In this document: one piece after another, positions 37,198-47,287 of the stretch | Numbering within the stretch: the stretch's first letter is position 1 | How the letters are laid out: every line of letters starts with the position of its first letter | Notes under the pieces: generated by a model | Told to the model about the DNA's origin: nothing | Databases searched by the model: none | The model's input: only the letters and a program-made list of their open reading frames with translations | Made by a program: the position numbers and the translations under genes | Source of the DNA: Pholiota molesta | Lineage: Eukaryota; Basidiomycota; Agaricomycetes; Agaricales; Strophariaceae | Assembly (NCBI GenBank): GCA_014925825.1 | Contig: JACGCK010000248.1 | Location: forward strand, 1-59,316 | Direction of reading: 5' to 3' | DNA length: 59,316 nucleotides

Positions 37198-39911
37198 ATG
37201 TCACACCAGCGCCTGCTGCAAAAGTCGCGTCTTACTGCTTTCATCCGTTCCCCTTCACCGTATCGCATCTCACTGTTTGCGATCCACAACCACCACCGCT
37301 CTTTCCATGACTTTCGTGCATATGAAGAGGATCCACGCTGGTCCGGTTGGCAGGTAGTTGTTGGCATTGAGACGCACGCACAAATCAAGTCGAGGAGGAA
37401 GCTGTTTTCAGGTGCGTTGATGCTATGTTATACACTTGCATGAAACAATGCTCATTGGACTCTTTAGATGCATTTAACTCGAACCTAGAGGACGAGCCGA
37501 ACACCCATGTTGTACCGTTCGACGCTGCCTTTCCTGGGACTCTACCTGTCAGTATCTATAACAAATACATTGACGTCAACATCGAATTAACTGGCTAAAC
37601 AGAAATTAAATCCAAAATGCGTCGACCTTGGTCTACGAACCGCCCTTGCATTGGAATGCAGCATCAATCGGCGCTCGTCCTTCGACCGCAAGCATTATTT
37701 TTATTCAGACTTGCCGTCAGGCTATCAAATTACCCAGCAATACTGTGAGTGTTTTCCTATGATTCTACTCCCTTGCCTCTCTGCATCCCCAGTGTAGACA
37801 TCTAGATCTGGGGATGTGATTGAACAAATTTTAAGCCTTAAATTCCAACATTTTAGCTCATTTGGACATTCTTTAGCCCCACTGGCGAGAGATGGGACGC
37901 TACACGTCACCACAGGTGGCAAACATCCGTTCACGGTCAGGATAAAGCAAATCCAATTAGAACAGGTACGTCTGCAATCTCTGATTCTATGACATTGTCT
38001 TGTATTCTTATGTATTCTCTTTTTGTCTGGAGGATACCGCCAAGTCAACCTTCAACCCACGCACGCGAATTTCTCGAATCGACCTCAATAGGGCAGGCGC
38101 AGGGCTTATGGAAATTGTATCCGAGCCTGATATGCGGTCAGTTTCATTGTGTTTTTTTTTTCTATCTCGTTTCTTTGCCCCGGGGGATTTTTTGTGGGGT
38201 CAGTCGTGAAATTGGCTAGTCCCAATGTATGGAACGTTGATCAGCATTTTATGAAGTTGACGGTCGACTCCAGGGCTTAAGGCCACCATTTCAAGTTTCT
38301 AACCTTGCCACTATATATCTCCCTGGAACGGGAGTTATTGGCAGTGTCCTTATATTCCACCTCTTTCCTACGCCTTTCAACTCATCCGGCATATTCTTTT
38401 AATGAATAGTTGCTGACAGTTCTGTCATGGATAGGTCTCCGGAAGAGGCTGCGGCATACGTGCGCACCCTTCAATCAATCCTACGCGCGATGGGGTCGAG
38501 CGATGGAAATATGGAGCAGGTATGAGTATTTTCCTTTTTTTTGTGTTTCGCATAGTGTATCACAAGTGTATCACTAAAAGGCTGACGATATCTTGATACT
38601 AGGGCTCCATGCGCTGCGACGTGAACATTTCCGTGAACAGGAAGGGAGAACCCCCCGGCACACGCTGTGAGATCAAGAACTTGAACAGTGTGCGGTTCAT
38701 GATGGCTGCTATAAGTAAATTAATTTTTTGCCCTCATTTCTCGTCCATCGAGCATAATCTGATTCCACGTTCTGCGCAGCACATGAGGTGCACCGACAAA
38801 TCGCATTTCTGACAGAAAATCCGGGCGAGCATGTACCGCAGGAGACGCGCGGGTTCAACGAGGACACGTTCACGACGTTCCGTCTGCGGTCCAAAGAGGA
38901 TGCGCCGGATTATCGGTACATGCCAGATGTCAACTTGGGCGTATTGGTGCTGAGCGAAGTGAGTGGGTGTATCCCAAACTGCTATCATAGAACATAGTTC
39001 TGACGTGGGTTTTTTTTGACGCTGTAGGCGCGAATTAATGACATCAAATCCACGCTTCCGCCCCTTCCACACGAGACCCGCGAGCGTCTGCTCGAGAAAT
39101 ACCCTATCCTCCGGGAAAAGGCGAGGCAAGCAAGTCTGGACGTGCTTCTTGTCAATAACGAACGGGTTGTAGGGTGGGATGGCGAGGACGCGGGTGGAGC
39201 CATTCGGTGGTTCGAGGAGCTGTGCGAAGGCGGTCGGGATCCCGCGCTGGTTCTTAACTGGTACGCTAGGATTTTTTTTTCATTTTGAAGCATGGCTTTG
39301 AATGATAATTTCCTCCTCCTATTTCGGTTATCTCTTTCGCAGGCTGACTCAAGAGCTCGTGGGCCAGCTCGCATCAAGAAAGGAAACACTGTCCGACAAT
39401 ACGCTCTCTACAAGCCAGTTTGGCGCCCTCGTGGATTTGGTTGCTAGTAGGACTATTACTGGTCCGTCGTTTTTCTTTGGGTGTCTATCATTGTTAATAA
39501 CCAAAATGTTGTACAGGGACGTCAGGGAAATTTCTACTCCGCCATATGCTCGCCAACCCATCGGAGCGCCCGACGAAGGAGATCGCTGAGGAGCTGGAGC
39601 TCATCGCATTGACGCCATCCCCAACGTCTGCGCCCAGCTCATCATCATCATCATCATCGTTGCCATCATCTTCCACCAGCTCCACTTCCGCGTCGACCTT
39701 TTCTTCGTCGCCTCCTTCGGTATCTCCAGAGCTGCATGCCCTATGCACCGCGGCAATCTCTGCGCTTCCGAGCGAAGTCGCAGCTGTGCGCGCGGGGAAC
39801 AGGAATGTGGTGAATAAGATTGTGGGGCATGTTATGCGTACGAGCAGGGGCCGGGCGGATGCGCTGGTCGTGAAGGCATTAGTGGAGGAGCTGATTATGG
39901 GAATGAAATAG
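37198..39911 (+). CDS. PET112: Mitochondrial glutamyl-tRNA(Gln) amidotransferase subunit B (GatB/Pet112)
   Basis: Eleven exons: 37198-37411, 37468-37547, 37603-37744, 37877-37965, 38033-38136, 38435-38519, 38603-38714, 38780-38958, 39028-39260, 39343-39461 and 39517-39911, 583 aa, all in phase. GatB binds Glu-tRNA(Gln) and carries the kinase/transamidation site that converts it to Gln-tRNA(Gln) in mitochondria. The start gives a Ser/Arg-rich presequence ([20 protein letters not shown]). Family blocks are [97 protein letters not shown] and [19 protein letters not shown]. The C-terminal YqeY-like part ends [21 protein letters not shown] Ser-rich insert (about 25 Ser) from a TCA/TCT-rich run near 39,635-39,720 interrupts that C-terminal domain. 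The intron at 38137-38434 is 298 nt, about five times the local norm. Confidence 0.95.
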
Positions 39912-41659
39912 AAAGGAAGACAGGACGATGGGACGAACAATACTACAGGGTCAACCAGATACAGACCGACATATTGACTTAGGCTTTGTATCTGCTGGAG
40001 AGATCTGCAGTGAAATACTTTGTTCATGAGTCTGCTGTTGAGCTCTTCATCTTTTCTGAAATTTAGCTGACAGCAAATGTATGATTCGCAGGACATCAAG
40101 CGCAGATGTCTCCTTAATTACTTGGTGTTTGTATGTAGCAGTGGTGTCGAAAAGATGCGCAGTTCACTCAAAATTCAGCAGGAGAAAAGAAAGCATAGTA
40201 CCAACAGTGTTCTGTTTTGCAGCCCCCAATACTGAGGAGTAGGTGCATATAGCCAACAGCAGTGTCCATTGCAAGTCCACTGTCTGTTCCAGAGCAATGA
40301 GCATAAACCCTGTCAAATTCGCACCTGACCAGCACCTGACCCAGCGTCGCAACAGCTCGATTCGCTCGAATGAGGTCGAATCCCTCTTTCCAGATTCTTC
40401 GGCCACTGGCCAGGTCCTATCACTGCTGCGGTGGGCATATTTTCAAGTGTGGAAAAATCTTTCGGCGTTTTGTGACATTTGTACCATAAATGTACTAGAT
40501 AGGAAAATCTTGGGAAAAAATGAAAATTTCCGCAGCAAAGTATGATTAGTATATCACAGATTAGTCTCAGATTTTATGTGAAGACAATTGAGTACTTCTC
40601 GCCTCATATAACCCAGAGGAAAACAATCGGAAAATCTGACAATCAGTCGAAATATAACAATAAGGAAAACTAATTGTTTTTCACTCCAGAGAATAATAGG
40701 GATATGTCAAGTACAACTGAACTTCTCGCTCATTGCTATTGTCAACTTTACCCATTGATTTTTTGAATTAACTGATTGATTGATAAATGCAAACTTTTCC
40801 GAGTCAGAGAAATTCATATATTGAGCAAAGATTTTTCTGAGAGTCAAATAAGGAATTTCCTTCATTCATTTTCCATCGAGAAAGATAAAAAATAAAATTG
40901 TAGATTTGCATAGTTGGTAAATTGATCGCGAGATGAGTACGTCACTCAGTTCGTCGCTCATCTCGTCGCTCAATAGAGCTGCTGAATAGATGGTTATTTT
41001 CAGATTTAATGCCGAAATGCAATTACTTGGGAGACTATAAGGAGGCAGGTATGGTACAGTATAAGTCATTGATGAGGTCAAGCATTGCCGCTGTAAATGC
41101 AAGTCAGGTAAGCTTGAATTTGGAATAAGATACTCAAACACACCCTGCATGAAGTCGGTCCTTTAAGTTCCGTACTCTCCATTTTGCCATGATGGGATGA
41201 CGTCTGGCGGAACGCTTGTTTGGTCCATCGAGCGCGATTGTAGTCATTCTCACATCGAGGAAAAAGTGCGCCGTTCCAATATATCTTCCGTCTTCACGGA
41301 AGACACGTGCGGTGCAATGTTGATCTTGGCCGTGTATCCCCTCCCTGATAGTCCATACATAGTGAGCAGCAAGCAATTGCATTTAAGCAGGCTGACCTAC
41401 ACGATGAGAAGCGTCCCGTTTGCAGGAATTAATTTGGTAGCCTTGATGAACTTGAGAGAGGCTTGCAATAGTTGGGTCCTCACTTTGTGTAGATGTTGAT
41501 TACTCTTGAGAATAGCAATGTCATACATCGAGAGATCAGAGTTCAGTGAATTTGAAGGTTGTTTGAGATGAGATCATACAACACAGTAACGTCCAAAATG
41601 AACCATTACGTTTGAACTTGTTTGCTTGCACAGAAGCCGTTGCAGCAAGTGTCGACAAA
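39912..41659. other. Intergenic stretch between PET112 and the transposon-rich block
   Basis: About 1.7 kb, AT-rich from 40,440 to 41,120. Open frames are short and uninformative. A short direct repeat of TCGTCGCTCA occurs near 40,950-40,972. No gene is supported. Confidence 0.4.
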
Positions 41660-41860
41660 CAGAGCTGCTCAAGGGCCTCGACTCCATACTCGTCTTTAAC
41701 AAGCTCTCGCGCAAGTCCAACATTCGCGTCGTCTCTCTCCGCTTGGAAGACGTCGCCGAGCTCCTGAAGCACCGCCGCATGACGCTCAACGTGGACGCGA
41801 CGACGCGACGACCAGCTGGCGATGAAGGATACCCGCGAGCCTGATTCGACGCTGGCCAGC
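41660..41860 (+). pseudogene. Relic of an Hsp78/ClpB-type AAA+ disaggregase C-terminus
   Basis: The plus frame reads ELLKGLDSILVFNKLSRK, then RVVSLRLEDVAELLKHRR and MTLNVDAT. This corresponds to the end of the second AAA+ module and start of the C-terminal domain of ClpB/Hsp78/Hsp104, where ELLNRLD, a strongly conserved motif, is followed by the RLxx-L helix and VDxxA strand. Here the conserved Asn-Arg is Lys-Gly. After the VDAT segment the frame breaks: the usual WLADEGY region appears only as GDEGYPRA and is followed by a stop. No upstream ATPase motifs are present, so this is a decayed fragment rather than a gene. Match is by memory of the family. Confidence 0.55.
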
Positions 41861-42259
41861 CCCTGCCTCGGAGAAGACATCAGAAAAGGAGCGCCCACTG
41901 CAGCCTAACTCGAACGATAAAATGACGGAGAAAAATCTCAGAATTACGGGCTACCGAGGACACCTTCAAACTATGATGCCTTGATTCAAATTGACTCGCG
42001 CAGAACGCTACCTCAGCCACGTCGTCAACATCATGCGGCTTGCGAACTGCAACATGCAGATCACGAAACGCCGACATCGACGAAGGCAAAAACGACATCA
42101 TCGAGACCATCGAGACCGCAGCGACCGCATCATTAGGTATCGCCGAATAGTCATCCTTCACAAATGGCCGTTAGGACAGGGTTTGCGCAACTGTTTAGAG
42201 GTTTGAGTGGGTGTATTTAATTTATGACGCCGAACGCCGAACGCCAACTCCTTCAACGG
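41861..42259. other. Spacer between the Hsp78 relic and the split host ORF
   Basis: About 400 bases with no supported gene. A plus-strand frame ending at about 42,150 (containing DIDEGKNDIIETIETAAT) is composition-wise protein-like but has no start or match. It may be further debris of the same relic. Confidence 0.3.
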
Positions 42260-42460
42260 TCAACACCCCTCATTCTCTCCAAGTCTCTTCTCGAGGATAC
42301 AGACGATGTTTCTCGCGCGCGCGCGCCTATCGTCGGCATCCAGTTCAGGGTTATCCAAACCCAAGTCCAACTCAGCCCTCACATTTCTCCTGGCCCTCTC
42401 ATCCTCGTCCAGTATGTCCTCCGTTCCGAGATCCTCAATCCTCTCAACCATCTTCCTCAT
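42260..42460 (-). pseudogene. C-terminal part of a small host ORF split by the LTR element
   Basis: The minus strand codes 66 residues and a stop (MRKMVERIEDLGTEDILDED, then RARRNVRAELDLGL, and a C-terminus LEKRLGENEGC). It is charged and probably helical. It abuts the LTR at 42465 and reads in the same phase as the piece at 48349-48417 on the far side of the element. Removing the element and one copy of the 4-bp target duplication gives one continuous frame of 89 aa. The family is not recognised. In its present form the nearest in-frame ATG lies inside the LTR (42535). Confidence 0.6.
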
Positions 42461-42464
42461 CCGT

Positions 42465-43524
42465 TGATATGCCAATTGTCGTGTAGGGTGCGGAATGTGG
42501 CGAATAAAATCTAAAACCACAAAACCAAAAGCCACGACGTGAGGGGCTACGAGGGTGCGAGTACGGGGTTCAAAGGCGTCCCAATCAAGGTCTATCAGTG
42601 GCGGATGGTGCGACGAGGTGTGCGACGTGGCGAGATGGCGTTTACGATGTATACTGAGTTGCGAGAGCGACGGGATAAAGGAGTGATGGAATTTAGCTTG
42701 AACTGAGCGACGAGAGTGAAATAAAATACGAGAGAGACGCAGCGCGGTGTGAAATGATGGGGAACGCAGTGGGGACGAGGACGCGACGAGAGACGAACTG
42801 AAACTAAGCTGGAAACTGGGGGAAAGTGTATTATTTATTTTACTGAGTTACAGGGATTTAAATACTACGGAAGCTATAGCTCGGATTTAATTTATCTAAA
42901 ACGGTAGGAAGGTGCGAGGTAGACTGTCCGAAAGGCTAGATACGAAAGGCATGTGGAAAAGGGACGATAGGGGCACAGGGGAGCGCGGCGCGCGCATGCG
43001 ACGGCGAGCTAGAGAATAAGAAAACTAAAAATAGAGCGCTTAAGCGCACACTCGAGCGCATGTGCGTGCGGACGGAATTCCGACGCAGTAAGTTGTCGAA
43101 TAATATTTGGAACGAGTTCCGTACGTATTCGAGACGTTCTAGACCATGTAGCGACGTCCCGAGAGTGCTGTGTGAGCCCGTATACGGCGGCGCGCGACTT
43201 GCGTCCAAGTTCGTCAGGTCACGTGACTACCCGCGGCTCCGTTCTGAGTGCGTACGCGGTGCGGCGCGGCGGCTCTGTGCGCGTTCGCGCGAGTGCGTTG
43301 CGTGTGCGTCGTAAAGTGTTGTGGTGTATATGGAGGTGCTATGGGTACGTTTCGCGTGCTTGAGCGACTTCGAGCGAGGCGGCACGAGGCGAGGCGACCT
43401 ATTGCGTCATGTATGACCTAGCGCGTTCGAGCGCGTGCGTGCGCGTTCTGTTTGTGTGCGTCGCGCGTGCGTCTGGGCGTGTTCTGGCGCGTTTTCAGAG
43501 CGTATACGGATGCGGTGCGCATCA
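42465..43524 (-). repeat. Left LTR (3' LTR in element orientation)
   Basis: 1060 bp, starting TGATATGCCAATTGTCGTG and ending GGTGCGCATCA on the plus strand. Immediately to its right lies a pyrimidine tract that reads as a purine tract on the element's coding strand. It supplies an ATG in phase with the split host ORF. Confidence 0.93.
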
Positions 43525-43535
43525 TCTCCTCCCTA
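43525..43535 (-). other. Candidate polypurine tract next to the 3' LTR
   Basis: On the minus strand AGGGAGGAGA directly precedes the TG of the 3' LTR, the position where plus-strand DNA synthesis is primed in LTR retrotransposons. A second copy of this tract with the same flank lies at about 45345-45355. Confidence 0.7.
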
Positions 43536-43725
43536 ACGAACTTCTGACTGTCCGCAGTCAGGCGGAATCGCGGCGAAATGGTTTGCAATGGAAGCGACGG
43601 GCAGCGGCGTCGAGGGATCAACAGTTGCGTGCGCGGCGACGGCGTAATCCAAATATAGAACGGGCGCTTAACGCGCGTTGCGCTGAGCGAATGGGCGGCG
43701 GGCGGCGGGCGGCGAGCGCGGCGGC

Positions 43726-45165
43726 GTAAATTGATAGCGTGGCGCTGTAAATTGGGCGTGGCAAGACGAATTGAAGCGCCGTGAATTGGATACGGCTCGA
43801 CGAGACGACTTGGAGCGCGGCGAGACGACAGCAGGTGCGGCGCGGCGAACTGGAGCGTCTTGAATTGAATACTTATGCTATGGTACGGATGCGGGTGCAG
43901 TGGGCCAAAGCTAGCGCGGCGAGACGAATTGGAGCGCAGTAAATCATATACGGGTGCGGCGAGACGACTTGAAGTGCAGCGAGACAAACTAGGGCGCGGC
44001 GAAATGAATTGGAGCACGGTAAATTAATTAGGGGCGCGATGAGACAACTTGGGGGATGACGAGACGACCTGGGCACGACGAGACGACCTGGGGTGCGACG
44101 AGACAAACTAGGGCGCGGCGAAATGACCTACAGCGCGGCGAGCCGACTTGGGACGCGACGAGACAACTTGGAGCGCAGCGAGATGATCTGGAGCGCGGTG
44201 AATCAGATCCGGCCGCGACGAGACAGCCTAGAACGCGGCGGGACAACTTGGGGTGCGGCGAGACGACTTGGGGTGCGATGAGACGACCTAGGGCACGACG
44301 AGACGACTTGGGGAGCGACGAATTGAATATACGTCCTGCTGTACGAATACGAGCGCGGCGGATAAGAGCGGGCGCGGCGAGACGACCTGGAGCGCGGTAA
44401 ATTGAATGCGTGTGCGGCGAGAGGTCCTGGAACGCAGCGAGATGACAGCGGGCCCGGCGAGATGACCTGAAGCGCAGCAAATTAAATTGCAGCACGGCGA
44501 GTCGATCTGCAGTGCGGCGAGACGGATTGGAGCGCAGCAAATTGAATTCGGACGCGGCGAGATGCCCTGCAGTGTGGCGAGACGACAGCAGGCGCGGCGA
44601 GACGGACTGGAGTGCTGCTGTACGGATTCGAGCGCGGCGAGACGCCCTAGAGCGCGACGAGACGACGTGGGGTCCGGCGAGGCGTACTGACGTGCGGCGA
44701 GACCATCTGGAGCACGGTAAATTGAATCCAGGCACGGCGAGACGACTTGGGGCGCGACGAGACGAAATACTGTGTGGCAAGACGAACTATAGTGCGACGA
44801 GATGAACTAGAGCACAAGGAATCAAATTCGGGTGCGGCGAGACGTCCTGGGGCTTGGCGAATTCAATATACGTCCTGCTGTACGAATGCAAGCGCGGCTA
44901 GACGACAGCGGGCGGCGCGGCGATCTGGGGCGCGGCGAATTGAATCCGGGCACAACGAGACAACCTAGAACGCGGCGAGACGACTTGGGGCGTGACGAGA
45001 CGAACTGGAGCGCCGTGAATTGAATATGGGCGCGGCGAGACGGCCTTGAGCGCGACGAGATGACTGGATGTGCATGCTGCTGTACGGGTGCGAGCACGGC
45101 GGATAAGAGCGGGCGCGGCGAGACGACCTGGAGCGCGGTAAATTAAATTCGAGTGCGGCGGAATG
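43726..45165. repeat. Minisatellite of about 20-bp units inside the LTR element
   Basis: About 70 degenerate units follow the pattern GCGAGACGACTTGGGGCGCG, many with the same 20-base spacing. Some units contain an AATTGAAT variant. Because 20 is not a multiple of three, all minus-strand frames stay partly open and give apparent proteins rich in SRR, RLA and VVSS motifs (44028-44780 is one). The Gag C-terminal tail contains related 21-bp units, so the array probably grew from that region. Confidence 0.85.
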
Positions 45166-45344
45166 GATATGAGCCTGGGGACTACATCGGGACGCATGCG
45201 AGCGCTGGAAAATAAATGTGAATGGCGACGGGATAAATGCAAGTAGGACGGAAGGAAAATGAATATATCAAGCTCAAAAAAAATTAGTCCGAGGTAGAAA
45301 ATGAGTTTGGAGAGTCGAAATAAGTATGTCAATGGGGTATACTC

Positions 45345-45355
45345 CTCCCTAACGA
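45345..45355 (-). other. Second copy of the polypurine-tract motif
   Basis: The plus strand shows CTCCTCCCTAACGAA followed by CTTGACTGT at 45346-45373. The true 3' LTR junction shows CTCCTCCCTAACGAA then CTTCTGACTGT at 43526-43551. This copy sits just after the Gag stop, at the far end of the minisatellite. Confidence 0.65.
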
Positions 45356-45373
45356 AATCTTGACTGTACGGAG

Positions 45374-47086
45374 TCAATTCGCGCGGTTACAGCGCGGCGA
45401 GACGTTGCGCAAGCGCGTCGACAGTTGCTGGGCATGACTGGATACGTCTGGGGGTCGCAAGCGAGGTCTACGGCGTCCTGGATTTATTACGCGCGGCCTA
45501 TGCGGATCTATTCGTCGTCTCGGGTGCTGATAACGAGCTTGTCTGGCGTGGCGACGGGGCTTTTGAATAATATTTGGCGAGATGCAGCGCGAGCTAGAGT
45601 ACGAGATGAAGGAATAAAAAGACGAGGCAACGAGGCGAGAACGCGGGTTGACGAGGCGAGTGCGTGGGGTGACGATGCGGGTATATGGAGCGATCAGGCG
45701 AGACGACGACGTGATATTACGAGTGCGCGGGACGACGGAGCAAGGTCGAGATGGGTCAAAGAGGGTCGAAATGGGTTGGAACGCGTCCGCGTGCGGTCTG
45801 ACGGACTGAGGGCGCGAGTCGACGGGTTGTGAATGCAAGACAACAGTACAAGGGTGCGGATCGACGGGTGGGGGGCGCAAATTGATGGCAGATGGCTGCA
45901 AGTCGACGGGTGGAGTGTGCGAGTCGATAGGAGTACTGTGAGACATAAAAAATAAAGGCTGTGGGGCTGAGGTGTGTAAATTCGTCGCAGCGACGGGGTG
46001 CTCTGGGATTGGATCTAGGTCGCGGGAAGGAGTGGTCGCTTCGCAATAGTGCGCCGTGATTGAAGGTGCCAATGATAATAATTCGCGCAGCGTAATAGAG
46101 ACGTTTGGAGCACTGGAGATGGGCGGATAAATGGGCGCAATAATTGTGGAGTCCTCGGAAATTGGAGGCGAGCTCGGAGTCGACGATAACTTGCGCGGAA
46201 TGTACTTCTTGTCTGGTAGTGCCGCAAAATTGCGCTCGGCTGGTGGTGCGTAGGCGACATGGTCCTGAAGCTTGAATATCTCTGGGTTTGATGGGCGACT
46301 TGGTACTGGAATTTTAGGCGATGCGACGGGAGTGATAGGAGCAGTGATGCGAGGCGCAGTGGGAGCGACGGGTGCGACGGAAGCAGTGTAAGCGACGGGT
46401 GCAACGGGAGCAATGGAGGCGACGGGTGCAGGGAGAGAAGGCGTCGAAATTGAAGGAAGGTGGTGTATGGTAGATCTTGCTTCAAAAATCCAAGTCGCAG
46501 CTTTGTAAACCTGATCAATACTATAACTCAGGGCTGGAATAAGTGTCGGATCGATGGTATGCAGTCGGAAGATGATGTCGGACAGTAACTCGCGTCGAAA
46601 ACCTTGAATATAAATATTCTGTGCATCTAGGTGGCTCGAGAGCTCGCATTTGATGAGAATCGACGCAATACCACGGAAGGAGCGGGTATATTCTGCGAGA
46701 TCGAATACAGAAGATATTCCGCGACGCTGACTGGCTATAGCTAGTGCGATGAGGTCGTTTCGGCTGTAGCGGTAGAGATCGTTCGCCTCGGGATAGCTTT
46801 TGAATATTGCAGTCTTGAACTCATCAAAGGTTGCCATGTCACTATCGAATTCTGGAACTGAAACCCAAATCTCTTCGTCGTCGATTGACATATATCGAAC
46901 AGTGTGGTCCTTCTTGATGCGATCGGAGGTAATTTGGCACGTCGCAAAGAGATACTCAAGGTCGGCAAAAAATCTGGCAAGTTCACGGGCATGCGATGAG
47001 CTAAAGCGCGGAGCAGTGCGCTCTCTCGGATATGGCATATGCGGCGTCGTCATGATAGCGAGTCGGAGAATGATAAATAAAATCAC
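45374..47086 (-). CDS. Gag-like protein of the LTR element
   Basis: One exon of 570 codons. The first ATG is at 47086; an ATG at 47053 (MTTPHMPYPRE) is an equally plausible start. The N-terminal 230 residues look like a capsid domain (FFADLEYLFATCQI, DEFKTAIFKSYPEANDLY, GISSVFDLAEYTRSFRGIA, YIQGFRRELLSDIIFRL). A Pro/Ala/Val repeat follows, then a long Ser/Pro/Arg tail with heptad-like basic repeats (ARPxTRLVNPRSRL-type). No CCHC zinc knuckle and no protease motif are present, so it is a reduced Gag. It would package element RNA in particles if expressed. The assignment rests on position between LTRs and on general Gag-like organisation; no family search was possible. Confidence 0.75.
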   Translation of the reverse strand: MILFIILRLAIMTTPHMPYPRERTAPRFSSSHARELARFFADLEYLFATCQITSDRIKKDHTVRYMSIDDEEIWVSVPEFDSDMATFDEFKTAIFKSYPEANDLYRYSRNDLIALAIASQRRGISSVFDLAEYTRSFRGIASILIKCELSSHLDAQNIYIQGFRRELLSDIIFRLHTIDPTLIPALSYSIDQVYKAATWIFEARSTIHHLPSISTPSLPAPVASIAPVAPVAYTASVAPVAPTAPRITAPITPVASPKIPVPSRPSNPEIFKLQDHVAYAPPAERNFAALPDKKYIPRKLSSTPSSPPISEDSTIIAPIYPPISSAPNVSITLRELLSLAPSITAHYCEATTPSRDLDPIPEHPVAATNLHTSAPQPLFFMSHSTPIDSHTPPVDLQPSAINLRPPPVDPHPCTVVLHSQPVDSRPQSVRPHADAFQPISTLFDPSRPCSVVPRTRNITSSSRLIAPYTRIVTPRTRLVNPRSRLVASSFYSFISYSSSRCISPNIIQKPRRHARQARYQHPRRRIDPHRPRVINPGRRRPRLRPPDVSSHAQQLSTRLRNVSPRCNRAN

Positions 47087-47267
47087 GAGTCAATGGATTG
47101 CATGTGCAAGGCGACGGAGAAATGATGGCGCGAGGCGACAGATAATGATTGCTTGGCGACGGCACAATATGCGAGTTGCCGGAATAAGAGCGTGAGGTGA
47201 CTACGAGGCAACGGGTGGAGATGCGAACTGGGTGATGACAATTGGAAGGCAAAAAAATGATAAACCC

Positions 47268-47284
47268 CTCGCGGTGGGCTCCAG
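47268..47284 (-). other. Candidate primer-binding site
   Basis: Reading the minus strand out of the 5' LTR, the sequence is TTTC then TGGAGCCCACCGCGAGG. A TGG within a few bases of the LTR end is what is expected of a site complementary to a tRNA 3'-CCA end. The matching tRNA is not in the window. Confidence 0.45.
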
Positions 47285-47287
47285 AAA

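Noticed and set aside
44028..44780. 250-codon minus-strand open frame rich in SRR/RLA repeats
   Set aside because: It is the translation of the 20-bp minisatellite; every frame there is similarly open.
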